Source: Plenodomus lindquistii
Taxonomy: Eukaryota > Ascomycota > Dothideomycetes > Pleosporales > Leptosphaeriaceae
Assembly (NCBI GenBank): GCA_025504975.1
Contig: JANUWI010000002.1
Coordinates: 868,001-932,000, forward strand
Direction of reading: 5' to 3'
Length of the DNA: 64,000 bases
The translations under genes and the position numbers were made by a program. Position 1 is the first letter of the stretch. Every line of letters starts with the position of its first letter. Below the pieces are notes generated by a model. That model was not told the DNA's origin, did not search any database, and saw nothing but the letters and a program-made list of their open reading frames with translations. Positions 46,523 to 57,261 of this stretch are shown piece by piece.

Positions 46523-48151
46523 ATGGCCACGAGTGACAGCCGAAGAGAGGTACCAGACTCAGAGGATGAGGATGAGCCCATCAAGTCCTCGCCTATCGAT
46601 GTTTTCAATTTTGATGCTGACAAGCTTTCCGCAACCGGTCCTGTTCCATCCCAAGGCCGACAAGGCGCGCTACCAGAGGCCAATGTCTCTCACCAAGCCC
46701 CTGCCAAACAAATTGCCAACGCAGCTTCAGACTCTGCTGAGACCTTGGTTGTCGATCGCTGCAACGCTTCCGTCAACGTCGATGAACAGTCAGCTGATCA
46801 GCCTGAAATGGACAATGTTGTGGCAGTGCGACAGCAAGGTCACGAAGCTGATGCAGCCGGAGTGCACGCGAAGACAATTTCCACAATTTACTCGCCAGAC
46901 ATCAGCGCCGCTACCATTGCGAATCAGCGATGCATAGTGAGAGAAGAAGATCCTGCGTCAAACGGCCCCGCTTCAAGCTCTGCGACACCGCTCGGCGCTG
47001 ATACTGCTAATAGTGCTGAGACCCAAAATGACTCTATCTCTCGCGAAGAGACAGCTCGCCAATCTGAACCGGTTATGCAGGAACCTTCGAATGTCGCTCA
47101 CAGCAGTCGATTCATGATAGCAGATGAAGTTGGTGACGCAGTGTCAGCAGCACACATGACGAACAGTGAAAGCGATGAGCAGCATAGACCTTCGGAGCTG
47201 GCAAGTTGGGACAATACGCAGAATGTAACTGAGGCTATTCCGTTGGCGGACCCATTGCATGAGCAGGGTAAAGAAGTCGGCCAGACTACGAACTTTGTTC
47301 ACGCCGAGTTTGCAGTCTGTCAAAGCTACATTCGTTAGATTCTCATTTACTGAATATGCAACTAGGTGAACCCGTTTACACAGGGTGTAGTAAAAGAAGG
47401 GCATGCGAGCTCTGCATCTGTCGGCGAATTGGACGAAGTTTGCGACCAAGTGCCTCCTGGGACCATATGCCAAATTCCGGATGCATTAGAGCTGGCAGCT
47501 GAGACGTTGCATTCTGCAAAGACTCAGAGTGCAAACTTTTGGCCACTTCCATCCACGATGGAGGCTGCAGATCAGATGCAACCCATGACCAAACGCCCAG
47601 CAACATCAGTTCAAACACACATTACGGAATCGGGTCCTGAATCATGTCTTGGGGAGGAGCAGGTCCAAGGGCAAGGTGCCCAAAATGATTCAGCGTTCGA
47701 GCCCAACTCCATTCGCACCCGGAGTGTAGACAACGTGCCATCACCGGAATCCACTACTTCGACCTCACAATCGCCGCTGATCTCGATTGCGCCAGGGAAC
47801 CCATGCATCGCCCATCCACCACCTCCACAGACGCCACAAGATATCACTCTGGCGGAGCTCAAGGCACAAAAGACAGCATTACTAACATCTTTGGCAAATT
47901 TGCCCGCTATACAAGTGCTCATTGAGGAAGGTACGGGTGCCGAAGCTAAGGTCAACGACAAGCTTGAAGGCGCAACCGAAGAGGATATTATGGCTGCTGC
48001 AAACAAGATTGTCAAAGAGCACATTAAACTACTGCACGAGTACAATGAGTTGAAGGATGTGGGACAGGGTCTTATGGGCCTTATTGCAGATCAACGGGGC
48101 GTAAGGATCGTGGATGTGCAGGATGAATTTGGCATCGAAGCCAAGGACTGA
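46523..48151 (+). CDS. Swi5/Sae3-domain recombination mediator with a long N-terminus
   Basis: The Swi5-Sfr1 complex stimulates Rad51/Dmc1 strand exchange. Exons 46523-47314 and 47366-48151 join over a 51-nt intron in the same frame; the intron contains three in-frame stops, so splicing is required. The product is 525 residues. Only the last 90 are Swi5-like: ITLAELKAQKTALLTSLANL, then KIVKEHIKLLHEYNELKDVG and QGLMGLIADQRGVRIVDVQD. The first 430 residues are acidic, Ser/Ala/Asp/Glu-rich and probably disordered, beginning MATSDSRREVPDSEDEDEP. Yeast Swi5 is under 100 residues, so this is a greatly extended form; some filamentous fungal homologues are long. The ATG at 46523 is the first in frame. 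Domain call good; the contribution of the N-terminus is unknown. Confidence 0.85.
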
Positions 48152-48412
48152 GTCATCGAGTTCCATGATGCTTGGGCTGTGAGCGTACACAGTATGACCA
48201 ATTGACGATCAGCATGCCAGCGTGACGAGCTTTCACAGGCATGTAAGCCGAGTTGACTATGTCCTGTACAGTGAAAAGATGAAGGTCACCTGCGCTAACT
48301 GTACACGTACGTGTCTTTTCAAGATAAAGTTCATCGATGGCACTTGTTGTCTATCCGTCCTACTCATATCCGCTTGCACTCCACACACAGGTACTGAGCC
48401 CAAGCGGGATCG

Positions 48413-49230
48413 GTGGAGAAAGCGAACATCGCGCACGAGACCCAAAGCTTGGCCGTTCCAGTAGGAGCCGTTCCTGCATGTATACGCAAAATGTGGCTTA
48501 CTTTGGCTACTTATGTACTCGATTACACATCTGATGAACCTGATCCGCCCGCGAAAACACCGAGAGTTGCAGATTGGCGGGACATGCACAGGCTGCAGGC
48601 AGAGCGCTCCTGCGACGATTGTGGGGTAAATACCCGATGCTCGACAATTCGTCAGGGCGAGATCGCGGCGCTGCGATGTCTGAGCCGTGTCCTAAGAATT
48701 GCGCCGAAAGGCACTTTGATTGGTCACCAACTTGTTGGAATTGTCCGGCCTATCTCAGCACTGCGCATACGAATGGAGATTGAGGCCCAAAGATTGTTGC
48801 TTGCTGTGCAAGCCACGGTATATTCGAGAGTATTGTAGTCGGCTAGGCGCTTGCCACCTTCTTCGCGTCGAGATTGCAAGATTTGCACGATTCAGTCCAT
48901 CGGTCAATGTCGGCTTAGGCCTTTCTTGCTTTTGGATGGAATTCGTCGAAGCCGTCTAAAGGTTGCTTGTATCCGATAGCCATCATTTGTGGAGGCATTG
49001 TGTTGAGCACCTCTTAGTCAAAGGGGGTCGCGGGCCGCGACATGTCATCGATGGCCCTGTAATAGTTGCAGGGTTGAGCTTACTCAACCTGTTTCCTCGA
49101 GGCGAGCTCGTACGTTCCCGTTGGATGGCCGCGACAGTTCGTGAGCCAACATGGATAGCCTGTGTACTATATACACGTGGAGGACGGCATCAAAATTTCA
49201 TGTTGTCGGCCGTAGTTACAAATTAACCCC
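48413..49230 (+). pseudogene. Decayed coding-like sequence with Cys-rich patches
   Basis: I do not recognise a definite family. One frame reads CIRKMWLTLATYVLDYTSDE then ADWRDMHRLQAERSCDDCG to about 48640. Another frame continues PCPKNCAERHFDWSPTCWNC. After a TGA this frame runs on through two TAGs with protein-like sequence (LATFFASRLQDLHDSVHRSM, LAFGWNSSKPSK). Cys pairs and Trp spacing recall the Cys-rich part of some fungal F-box-type proteins, but this is a weak impression. Two of the three stops could come from TGG and CAG by single transitions, consistent with decay. No intact gene can be built without ignoring stops. Confidence 0.35.
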
Positions 49231-50087
49231 CACGATTGATATGTGTCGTACACCTATGCGTCTATGTAGTAAACAGATTCACGGCGTCGCAATATTCAGG
49301 CCAATAAGCAGGTGGAACCCAGACTCGCCATGTGGACTACGATCAACACTATGAGATCGTCGGATTTTCGCCTTACTCGCGTCAACGCACTATTGAGAGC
49401 AGGAGGTTCGAAGATTCTTGGAGTCCATCATGGCAATCGTGTTGGCAACATCGGGAATGTTCCACCCAACCATGGACCTTCAGCTGCAATCCTCGGTACC
49501 TCGCTTCAGAATGAGGGACATGGATCAGATGAAGACGGGAACGCTAGGTCTCAGACATCGCTCTCTGCCACACTCTCGGAGCAGAAAGTGTCACTCATGG
49601 CCCTGGGGTGGGTTCCATTCAACAGAGTTTCGGGGTGGCGCCGGCATAAGAGGCTAACTCCAGTTAGCCCTCTGCTGGCGCTTTTCCAGCAAGATGGCCG
49701 TCAACCATTTCGAGTAAAGCCTGCAACGCGTGTCTTCCCGTGCACGCATCAATGGATCCTCAGGGTGCATTGGGTTCATCGTCGTCGGGGGTTTGTTGGC
49801 TTCCATTCGCCCTCATGGAAGAGAGGGGACTCCTGACAGATGCTAGGGTATGTGCCATGGAGCTACACACTTGCCGCCTTGTTAGTGTCAGTCAAACATA
49901 TAGGTATCAAGCTCTCGAGTCAGCCGTGGAAATGATGTCTTGGTTGGCACTTTGCCATGTACGTTTCCGTGACGGAACACTCCCTTTTCTCCAGTGGACC
50001 CCGCCACGATATAGTTCCGGCCAGATCCTTTGTGTCCTGCTTCACCGAAGACCAGCCTGAGCGGTTGTGCATAGGGTCTTCACCATC
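49231..50087. other. Upstream region of the membrane protein gene
   Basis: One plus-strand frame (49312-49836) is open for 174 codons but is Arg/Ser/His-rich without recognisable features, and I do not call it. The rest is probably promoter. Confidence 0.4.
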
Positions 50088-51387
50088 ATGTCGTCAAATT
50101 CCGTGCAGGACTATCAATTGGCTGCGCTAGCCGCAGGCTTCACCATCGGATTTGGCTTCCTCACCGTGTGGGAGGCAGTCAAACAGACCAGACGGAACCG
50201 CAACCCGCTGCGCTCCATATACATCTATATGATATGGGGAGAGATCTTTGCCAACGTTGCCATTGGTGTTATAGGCTGGCTATGTAAGTCACTCCTTCGT
50301 ATTCGGTACGAGCCTGTTAGCTGATTGCGATTCTTCACTTTAGTCCTCAATGGGAAGCTAGGTCCTACGTAAGTCGACTTCATCGCCCCAGATTTACCAT
50401 ATACTCATAATTTCCTACAGTATTGAAGTGCTATTCTTCATTCTCTTCTTCTGGGTCTTCCAGATCCAGTTATTGATGCAAATCATTATCAACCGAATCG
50501 CACTCATCGCCGAACACCGTAATACAGTACGCAACATCAAATGGGGTACCATTGGGCTAATCACTGCCATCAACATCGCCGTGTTCTGCATCTGGATTCC
50601 ATCACACACTGTGCCGCCCGTCAGTGACACCTTTGTTCGCATCAACAATGTGTGGGACAAGATCTCTAAGGTCCTAATTCTGATCGTTGATGCGTGCCTT
50701 AACTGGTACTTCCTAGCAACCGTCAAGACGAGGCTAGTGCAGCAACATGGCTTGACCAAATACACACCTCTGGTGGGATTCAACGCGAAGCTCATGGTTG
50801 TTAGCATTGCTATGGATGTGAGTGCTCGATAACTACAACGAACATGATCGAAGACTAACTGGCTGTCGCAGGCACTCCTTATCGGCCTCATGTTTCTCGA
50901 GAACCAGGTCGTCTACATTCAGTTTCATCCCGTCGTATACATGGTCAAGCTCAATATCGAGATGTCTATGGCCTCACTCGTCGTTCGCCTAGCCCAAGGG
51001 AAAGCCCAAAACGACATGGATCCTGAAGAATTCCAATCCTCCACGGACCCGGCCTCGCACTCGCACTCCAATTCCAACCGCCTTGGAGGCAGCAACCACC
51101 CTCAAAGCTTTCAGCTTGCCAGTCGCTCGAGGAAGGGCACGTCGATGATGAAGAGCGCTGGACTCAGCAAGATCGACAGCGATGAGAGTCTTGGGGGCAT
51201 TGAGTGCCGCACAGATTTGAGCGTCAAGGTCGAGACTGTGGGGAAAGAGTTTCCCTCTACAAACACAGGCAGCAGCTCACGGAGCTCGAGAGAAGCGAAC
51301 CGAAGTATGTTTGACCAACACTTTGCAGTGTCGGATGAGACGCCGTTGCACAAGGATCACACGAGGGTGACGGAGAGGACAATGTAG
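50088..51387 (+). CDS. Fungal seven-helix-like integral membrane protein
   Basis: Conserved fungal membrane protein of unknown function. Exons 50088-50283, 50344-50368 (25 nt), 50421-50817 and 50872-51387 give 377 residues. About seven hydrophobic helices are visible: LAALAAGFTIGFGFLTVWEA, IYMIWGEIFANVAIGVIGWL, FFILFFWVFQIQLLMQIIIN, WGTIGLITAINIAVFCIWIP, VLILIVDACLNWYFLATVK, LMVVSIAMDALLIGLMFLEN and a final YIQFHPVVYMVKLNIEMSMA. A positively charged VKQTRRNRNP loop follows helix 1. The last 120 residues are cytosolic, Ser-rich and probably phosphorylated. The topology resembles fungal rhodopsin-like families, but no ligand-binding motif is visible. The start at 50088 was chosen as the ATG just before the first helix. 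Confidence 0.85.
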
Positions 51388-53418
51388 ACGTCTCCTTTGT
51401 TTTGCGCGCTTACCACATAATGAGACTATTTAGATACAGATACCCCTTACAAGATACTTTTCGATACGGTCCCATCCGGTATACTGCTAATCACTCATGG
51501 ATACAGCTCTGCGACATCCCCCTTAGAAGATCTGGCGGCTACTTCGACGGGCTTATCACACATCAACATGCCCAATGCCCCTCTACTCTCTACGCTCGGC
51601 TATTTTTCTTTTGGTCCTGGATCTTCGACGTTGCCATCGACTCCTAGCACTACTGCTTACTTTCACGGTCTGGATAAACGTGGCCAGCACGTCGAACGGC
51701 TCAAACCCAAAATTGTCCAGCATCCTGTCACTTGACCGCCATCGATTGCGCATTGCTCACGATCATAGTCCGAGACGATCGCCCGATGATACGTGATTCG
51801 ATCAAAGCTATCCTCATATTGGGTCTGACGGTGAAAAGGGGCAGCCGTTGCTGGTCAGTGGTCAGTGGTCAGTGGTCGGCAATGACAAACGCTGAGTTTG
51901 GCTGATCTTGCAACGAAATTGCACGATTCACTACTGATTGCGGAGGAGTCTGTTCATTACTGCGGTGCTGTGGGGTGCATTTCCAATTTCGCGAAACGAA
52001 ATACTGCACGCTGCAATTTTCGAGCTACCCTGTCAAAATTGTGCAGGCGTTACCATCGCAGCAGCACCATACAGAATTGATTGTTGGTCTTCAAAATTGG
52101 CACAAGGGTGGAGTGCGAGATTTTGACAGCTTCCAATATCGCTGTACGTAACGCTGTATCATTGACTGGCCTAGTGTGGACAACTTCGCGAATAGAGCAA
52201 TGATGTCACGTGCGAGCTGTAAATGAGTGCTACGCCAATTCTCGCGATCCCTGTTGCGTCAAATTGCGCCCACGTTGCAGACAGACAGGACGGAGTTTAC
52301 GACACTCACCGCTTCTTGGTGTCTAATTCAGTGCGTGAACGAACCTCAGTTTGTCTGTACTTTCAAAAGCGACAATCTCGTCGATCTTGCCCAATTGTAC
52401 ATGATGTTGAAACGCTATCTGCAATAAAGAACACAAATTATTACCCATCAAGATAACAAAGACTATGCGGCATAACCATTAATCGAGATTGCTATGTGGC
52501 CGATATCAGCACCAGTGTAGACTCTATAGCGTAAGAGAATTGCTGCCTAACCTGGTATTCCTATGCGCTGATGTCAGGAGCATCAGTCGAACACTTGTAC
52601 CCTGGCGGCCGTAGCATGAACGAAGGGCGGGGATGATGATCAAGCTCAACACCATGCACTTAGGTTCTCTGACCCAAATGCACTACAACTACAAGTGCCG
52701 AACCATGTACCGTGCCACTGCATATCTGGACGTTCATGCCATGTACACCAAAGTGTACGACACACATTAACGGTCGTTGAATGATATTAGGGATTGACTT
52801 CTGGTGAACGACTCGCGGGGCAAGAACGGAAATAAGAGTACACCTGCTTCAGCCTCGCAGGTCCCACGCAGCCGATGACAATGATGTCGTTCTTTCGTCC
52901 CAAAGCGATGTTAGGCCATCAATGCGTGCGGGTTCCTCTTGTCGCCAAATGCTTTCATTTGAGGCAAGGTTGGAAAAGGTCTCGGAAATAATATATACAT
53001 CGTTGTGGAACAGGTATGTCGCACTCGTGGGACCAGGGGGCTACACGTGGATTCTGTGGGGCGTAGATCTCCGGTTCTTGGTCAAGTCGAATATTGTCGA
53101 AGGAGCTTTTGCAGGGGTCTTCTGTCAGCCTGTGATGAGCAATTCGCCGAGTCGGCCGTGGACTGTAAAGTCGGGCAAAATTATGAGCAGTCAGTGGATC
53201 TACACCACGGACAGAAGTACTTGCATACGCGAGAGTCGGCAAGTGTGACATAGTGGATACATCTTGGGATTGACTCAGACATTGCTCTTCAGATTCACTG
53301 GCAATATCACAAGGGCAGTCTTGATGTTGTTTCAACGGGCCGCATGAATAGAGAAAAAGAATGCACACCCATGCCGTTGAAACACTCACGATTCATCAAC
53401 GTCACCATCATCATTCAT
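51388..53418. other. About 2 kb with no supported gene
   Basis: Short random frames only. A small tandem repeat of GGTCAGT units lies near 51852-51878. The right end is the 3' flank of the SNF2 gene. Confidence 0.45.
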
Positions 53419-56400
53419 TCACTGAGCACGGGCATTTCCTTTTTTAACCAGATCTGCTCTCTCAAGCTTGCTCTCTTGCAATGCCCGCATACCCTGACTA
53501 CGGTTAGCGCACATGTCATAAGGCGAGCGTATCTCTACTCACTTGCTCAACGGTTTGATCGACCACATAGCGAGTGACTAGGACAGAATGTGTTTGGCCC
53601 AATCGCAAGGCACGAGCGATGGCCTGATTTTCCACTGACGGGTTCCATTGAGGTTCGACAATGAAAACACGGTTTGCAGTCGCAAGATTCAGACTGTAGA
53701 AATAGTCAGCGTTTGGAAGCTTTAGGTACAATCATGAACCGGACACATTGGAGAGTTACTGACCCTACTGCTCCGGTACCGGTCGTCATAATGAGGATAT
53801 GCAGCCCTGGATCACTAGCAAACTCACGAAAGATTCGCTCCCGTTTGGCTGTTGGACAATCACCATCGATGCGTCTGTAATTTGCGTCGCTGAGCGAGGC
53901 GCGTGAGAAGTAGATCTGGAGCAGGTCGAGCGTGCGTGTCCAACATGTGAATATAATGCTAAGATGTAGTCAGCGTCTGGTGCACCTTTGGCATGACCTA
54001 AGGCACGATACCTCTTCGTGGTTGTGATGTTCGTCAGTACATCATGCATCAACGCCTCCATCTTTGTTGAACGCCCGTTCGCTTGAAAGTACAAGTCCTC
54101 TCGCGAGGCGCACCTCGAATCATGAGCTTGTGCTAATGTCTGCCAAAGCGGAGCGCATAGCGGACAATGAATCGGAAAGCTTTCTTCAGCACTCGCGACG
54201 GTCTGCGTAAGACAGTCCACACATAGGATATGCTGACATTGCTCGTCGTAACGTTTGTACAGGGAGCCTGTACTAAAGAGAGGCATGGTCTGGCGGCATG
54301 CTGAGCAAGTGATTTCGCCATTACGACCAAGGGAGTTTTCCCTGGCTTCTATCTCATCCAACAAGTGTAGCTTTCTTCGGTTCCATGAGAAAGGTTGTTG
54401 CCAGGTCCCGTGGTTACAAATGATACGTAGCTGGAGCTGTACTTGAAACATACCCAGGGTACTCTTTTGATCGAACAATCCGTTCTGGTTACTGATCGCA
54501 CGAAACATAGTATTATGCGTGTGATCGTATTGAGCCCTCTCCTCAGACGATAGTTCAATCGTGCGTGTAAAGCCGAGCTGATCAGGCAATTGAAGTACGT
54601 CCTTCGTCTGACGAAGGCACAAAGAATCCAAAAGTCGCGCAAACCGTTCAACGGCCAGTTCGCGACGCCGACCGCCTTCCTCAAAAGGTAATACGATGTA
54701 CTTCCTGAATACAGAAATGTTCTGAAAGGGGTTTATACGCAAGAAAGCAAATAGGGAGCCGATGTCCTCGAGACGGTTCTGTATCGGCGTTCCCGTAAGA
54801 CACCACCGCGATCTAGCTGTGACTTCTGCGACAGTCCGATAGAACAAGGTGGATTGTCTGCGTATCATGTGCGCTGAAGAGCGGTGAGTGATTACAATCA
54901 ACGATGTGGGATGTTTGCCGTACCTTCGTCAAGTACCAGCCGATACCAATGAAGGTTGCGGAATGGATGACTGACTCCAGCGAAGTCTGATGCAAGTGTA
55001 TGATATGTCGTGATTATAATGTCAGCTTCGCAAAGCTTTTCAATGGACGACTCCCGATTCGGCCCGTGATGTTTCAGCGTGGTGAGCGCTTTGCATGTTC
55101 GAGGATCGAAATGCCTATGTTCGGTCAGAGAGGTTGTTCCATTTGAGGCATCTCAATGGCTCACTTTTCCAACTCTTGGAACCATCCGTTGATCATCACT
55201 TAATGAAATTAGTCAGATCGTGATGAAAGACTGGGGCCTGTTGACATACCCTCTGAAGGTGCGACGATTAGCGTTGCTCTGGCTCTTCTCTCCTGTTTCC
55301 AATGGTCTCTGTTTTCATCAAGAGCCTGACTGCATGAGGCCCACGTCTGTGCAACGTCGAGCGTCCGCAGAACAAGAGCTAGTATTGACAACGATTTTCC
55401 CATGCCCATTTCATCGGCCAAAATACCACCGCCCGTCTCAGTATGTGCAAACATACCTGCTTCAGGTCAGCCGAAAGCACGTGGGATTCTTCAAGTGATA
55501 CGAACAGCACGTTTTAGTGACAGCATGCCGATAGCTTTTTGATAATTAGTCGCTGAAAACCGGAGACACTCTTTGGACGTATACCTCTTCACTCCGTCCG
55601 ACTCAGTCGGGATCCAAAGCTGATACTCCTCAGGCACAGGGCCATCCTCGCGCTCCGTCATGAAACGTAGAGCTTTTTTCTGGTGCCTGTATCCATAGGT
55701 AAGCCAATGATGAGTATGAGGATAGCTACACTATTCGACTCACAGTAGCAGCGTCGTCTGCAATCGCTCATCGCCCTCCATCCCCCGTAGTCTCTCGCCG
55801 CGAGTGAGGTTTGAGAAAACTTCTGTAACTGTGGCGTTCAGTGTCTCTGGCAGGGGCTTGTTTACCTCTGCTTCTCCGATTGGCATGCTCATCTCCGGGA
55901 GTGTATTTTGATACCCGACGAGGGGAAGAAGCTGCGGATTTTCGTATGTACAGTCGTCACGAATATTCATCGCTTTTTGCAGGTATAGTTTGGACTTTGC
56001 AAGTACTTCGCCGACTTCGGTAGCAGCCTTGCGGGAGCCGTACACATAGACCTGCACACGGACAACCGCGTCTTTCTCCATCTTAGCGCGGCCGATTGTA
56101 TCTTGCAAAGCTTTGAAGGGAGCGAAGACCTCAAATTCAAGAAGGTGCCTTTGGTCTGCAACGCTCTCGAGGGCGTTCTCGAACTGTGCATTCATCTCTC
56201 CAAGGGCCAACCCATCACTGAATGTTACCAGGTATGAATCTTCCACCTTCGCCAGTGTCAATTGCACATGTCCAGGGATGCGACTTATGAGACTCTGCCC
56301 CATCCTGTGATGTAGGTTTGCCATACTTCCACATAGTTTCACAGATGCGCGTAAAAGCTACAAGGATGGTCAGAGATGTACTCAAGCGTGCAGTGGCCTA

Positions 56401-56833
56401 TTCCATGTGCGGGACCTGGTATAACACCCGAAGATAGTCAGAGAGAATTATAGGACTGACTTACAGAGCCGTAACATATTTGGGTTTCGTCTGACTTGTC
56501 AGACAATGGTTGCTCGCCGTCTCGCTCTGCCGATCTTCCGATGACGTCGTCAGTACCACCGAAGGCATAACGATTGAAATCGAATTGGACGGGGTCGACT
56601 ATTGTATCATCGCGATGATACTGGAAGTCGATGGCTTTATTCACGTATTGACCCCCTTGCTGGTTTGTTACGGAGAGGCCTTGGCTGGCATCGTCAGCGT
56701 TGGGCAGATCGGTCCATGCATGCGTCTGATCCCACTCTAGTGGTGACCTCGCTCCAACCCACAGTGATTGAAAAGGTGAGAGACGATTTGAATCGTCGTA
56801 TTCATCCACGTTCAGTAGATGCTTGAGTGCCAT
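53419..56833 (-). CDS. SNF2-family helicase with RING finger (HLTF/Rad5/Rad16-like)
   Basis: DNA-dependent ATPase and likely ubiquitin ligase of the Rad5/HLTF type, acting in post-replication repair or chromatin remodelling. Ten exons: 56833-56465, 56357-55744, 55686-55502, 55456-55250, 55198-55165, 55114-54924, 54873-54012, 53958-53764, 53693-53543 and 53493-53419, giving 960 residues. Motif I is GGILADEMGMGKSLSILALV. Motif II is LDEAH, with an intron inside the Glu-Ala junction. Motif III is WCLTGTPIQNRLEDIGSLFA. A C3HC4 RING lies between the helicase lobes (CSACRQTMP, CQHILCVDC, HCPLC). The second lobe has RRIDGD, IMTTGTGAVGLNLATANRVF and QAIARALRLGQ. The N-terminal region (56357-55744) is Rad5/SMARCA3-like. 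The start at 56833 is the only ATG in frame before the first conserved block. Exact orthology not settled. Confidence 0.9.
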
Positions 56834-57261
56834 GACAAACACGTCGGAGGGATATGACGCGCTGGTGTTTAGTGGCTTGGCGCGGTTCTCTCCTGATGGT
56901 TGTCGAGGATCCTTCCGTCGTTACAAGCGACGCATATTGCATATAACACAATCACTCACCGTGACGTCGTGTTTATTATCAACCCGCTGCGGATTCTGCC
57001 TTGCGGTCGCGAGGCATTTGCGCCAGGATGTGCTGGCGCCACAGCAGGCTGCGCACTCCGCATGTTGCATGATTGACCGGAAGACTAAGTGCGCTCAATC
57101 TCAGCCTCAGCCTTCCTCACCTTACCATTTTCATGGTTTCGACTCATCCCCTCTGTTGGTATTTGAAACAAGCTTAGAAACCTCCATATCAAACTTCTGC
57201 CGGTGCAGACGCTGCCACAATGTCGTTGCGTAGTTAGCTACGACTGAATGTGCGACCCACC
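56834..57261. promoter_or_regulatory. Divergent promoter region, SNF2 helicase / NLR gene
   Basis: About 430 bp between divergent start codons; no gene or clear element is seen. Confidence 0.45.

Noticed and set aside
49312..49836. 174-codon plus-strand frame
   Set aside because: Composition is random-like (Arg/Ser/His/Gly), with no domain, signal or homologous segment that I recognise.
55584..55586. Splice donor GTATAC after VKR in the SNF2 gene
   Set aside because: It puts the next exon out of frame with motif I; reading on to a donor at 55501 keeps the frame through GGILADEMG.
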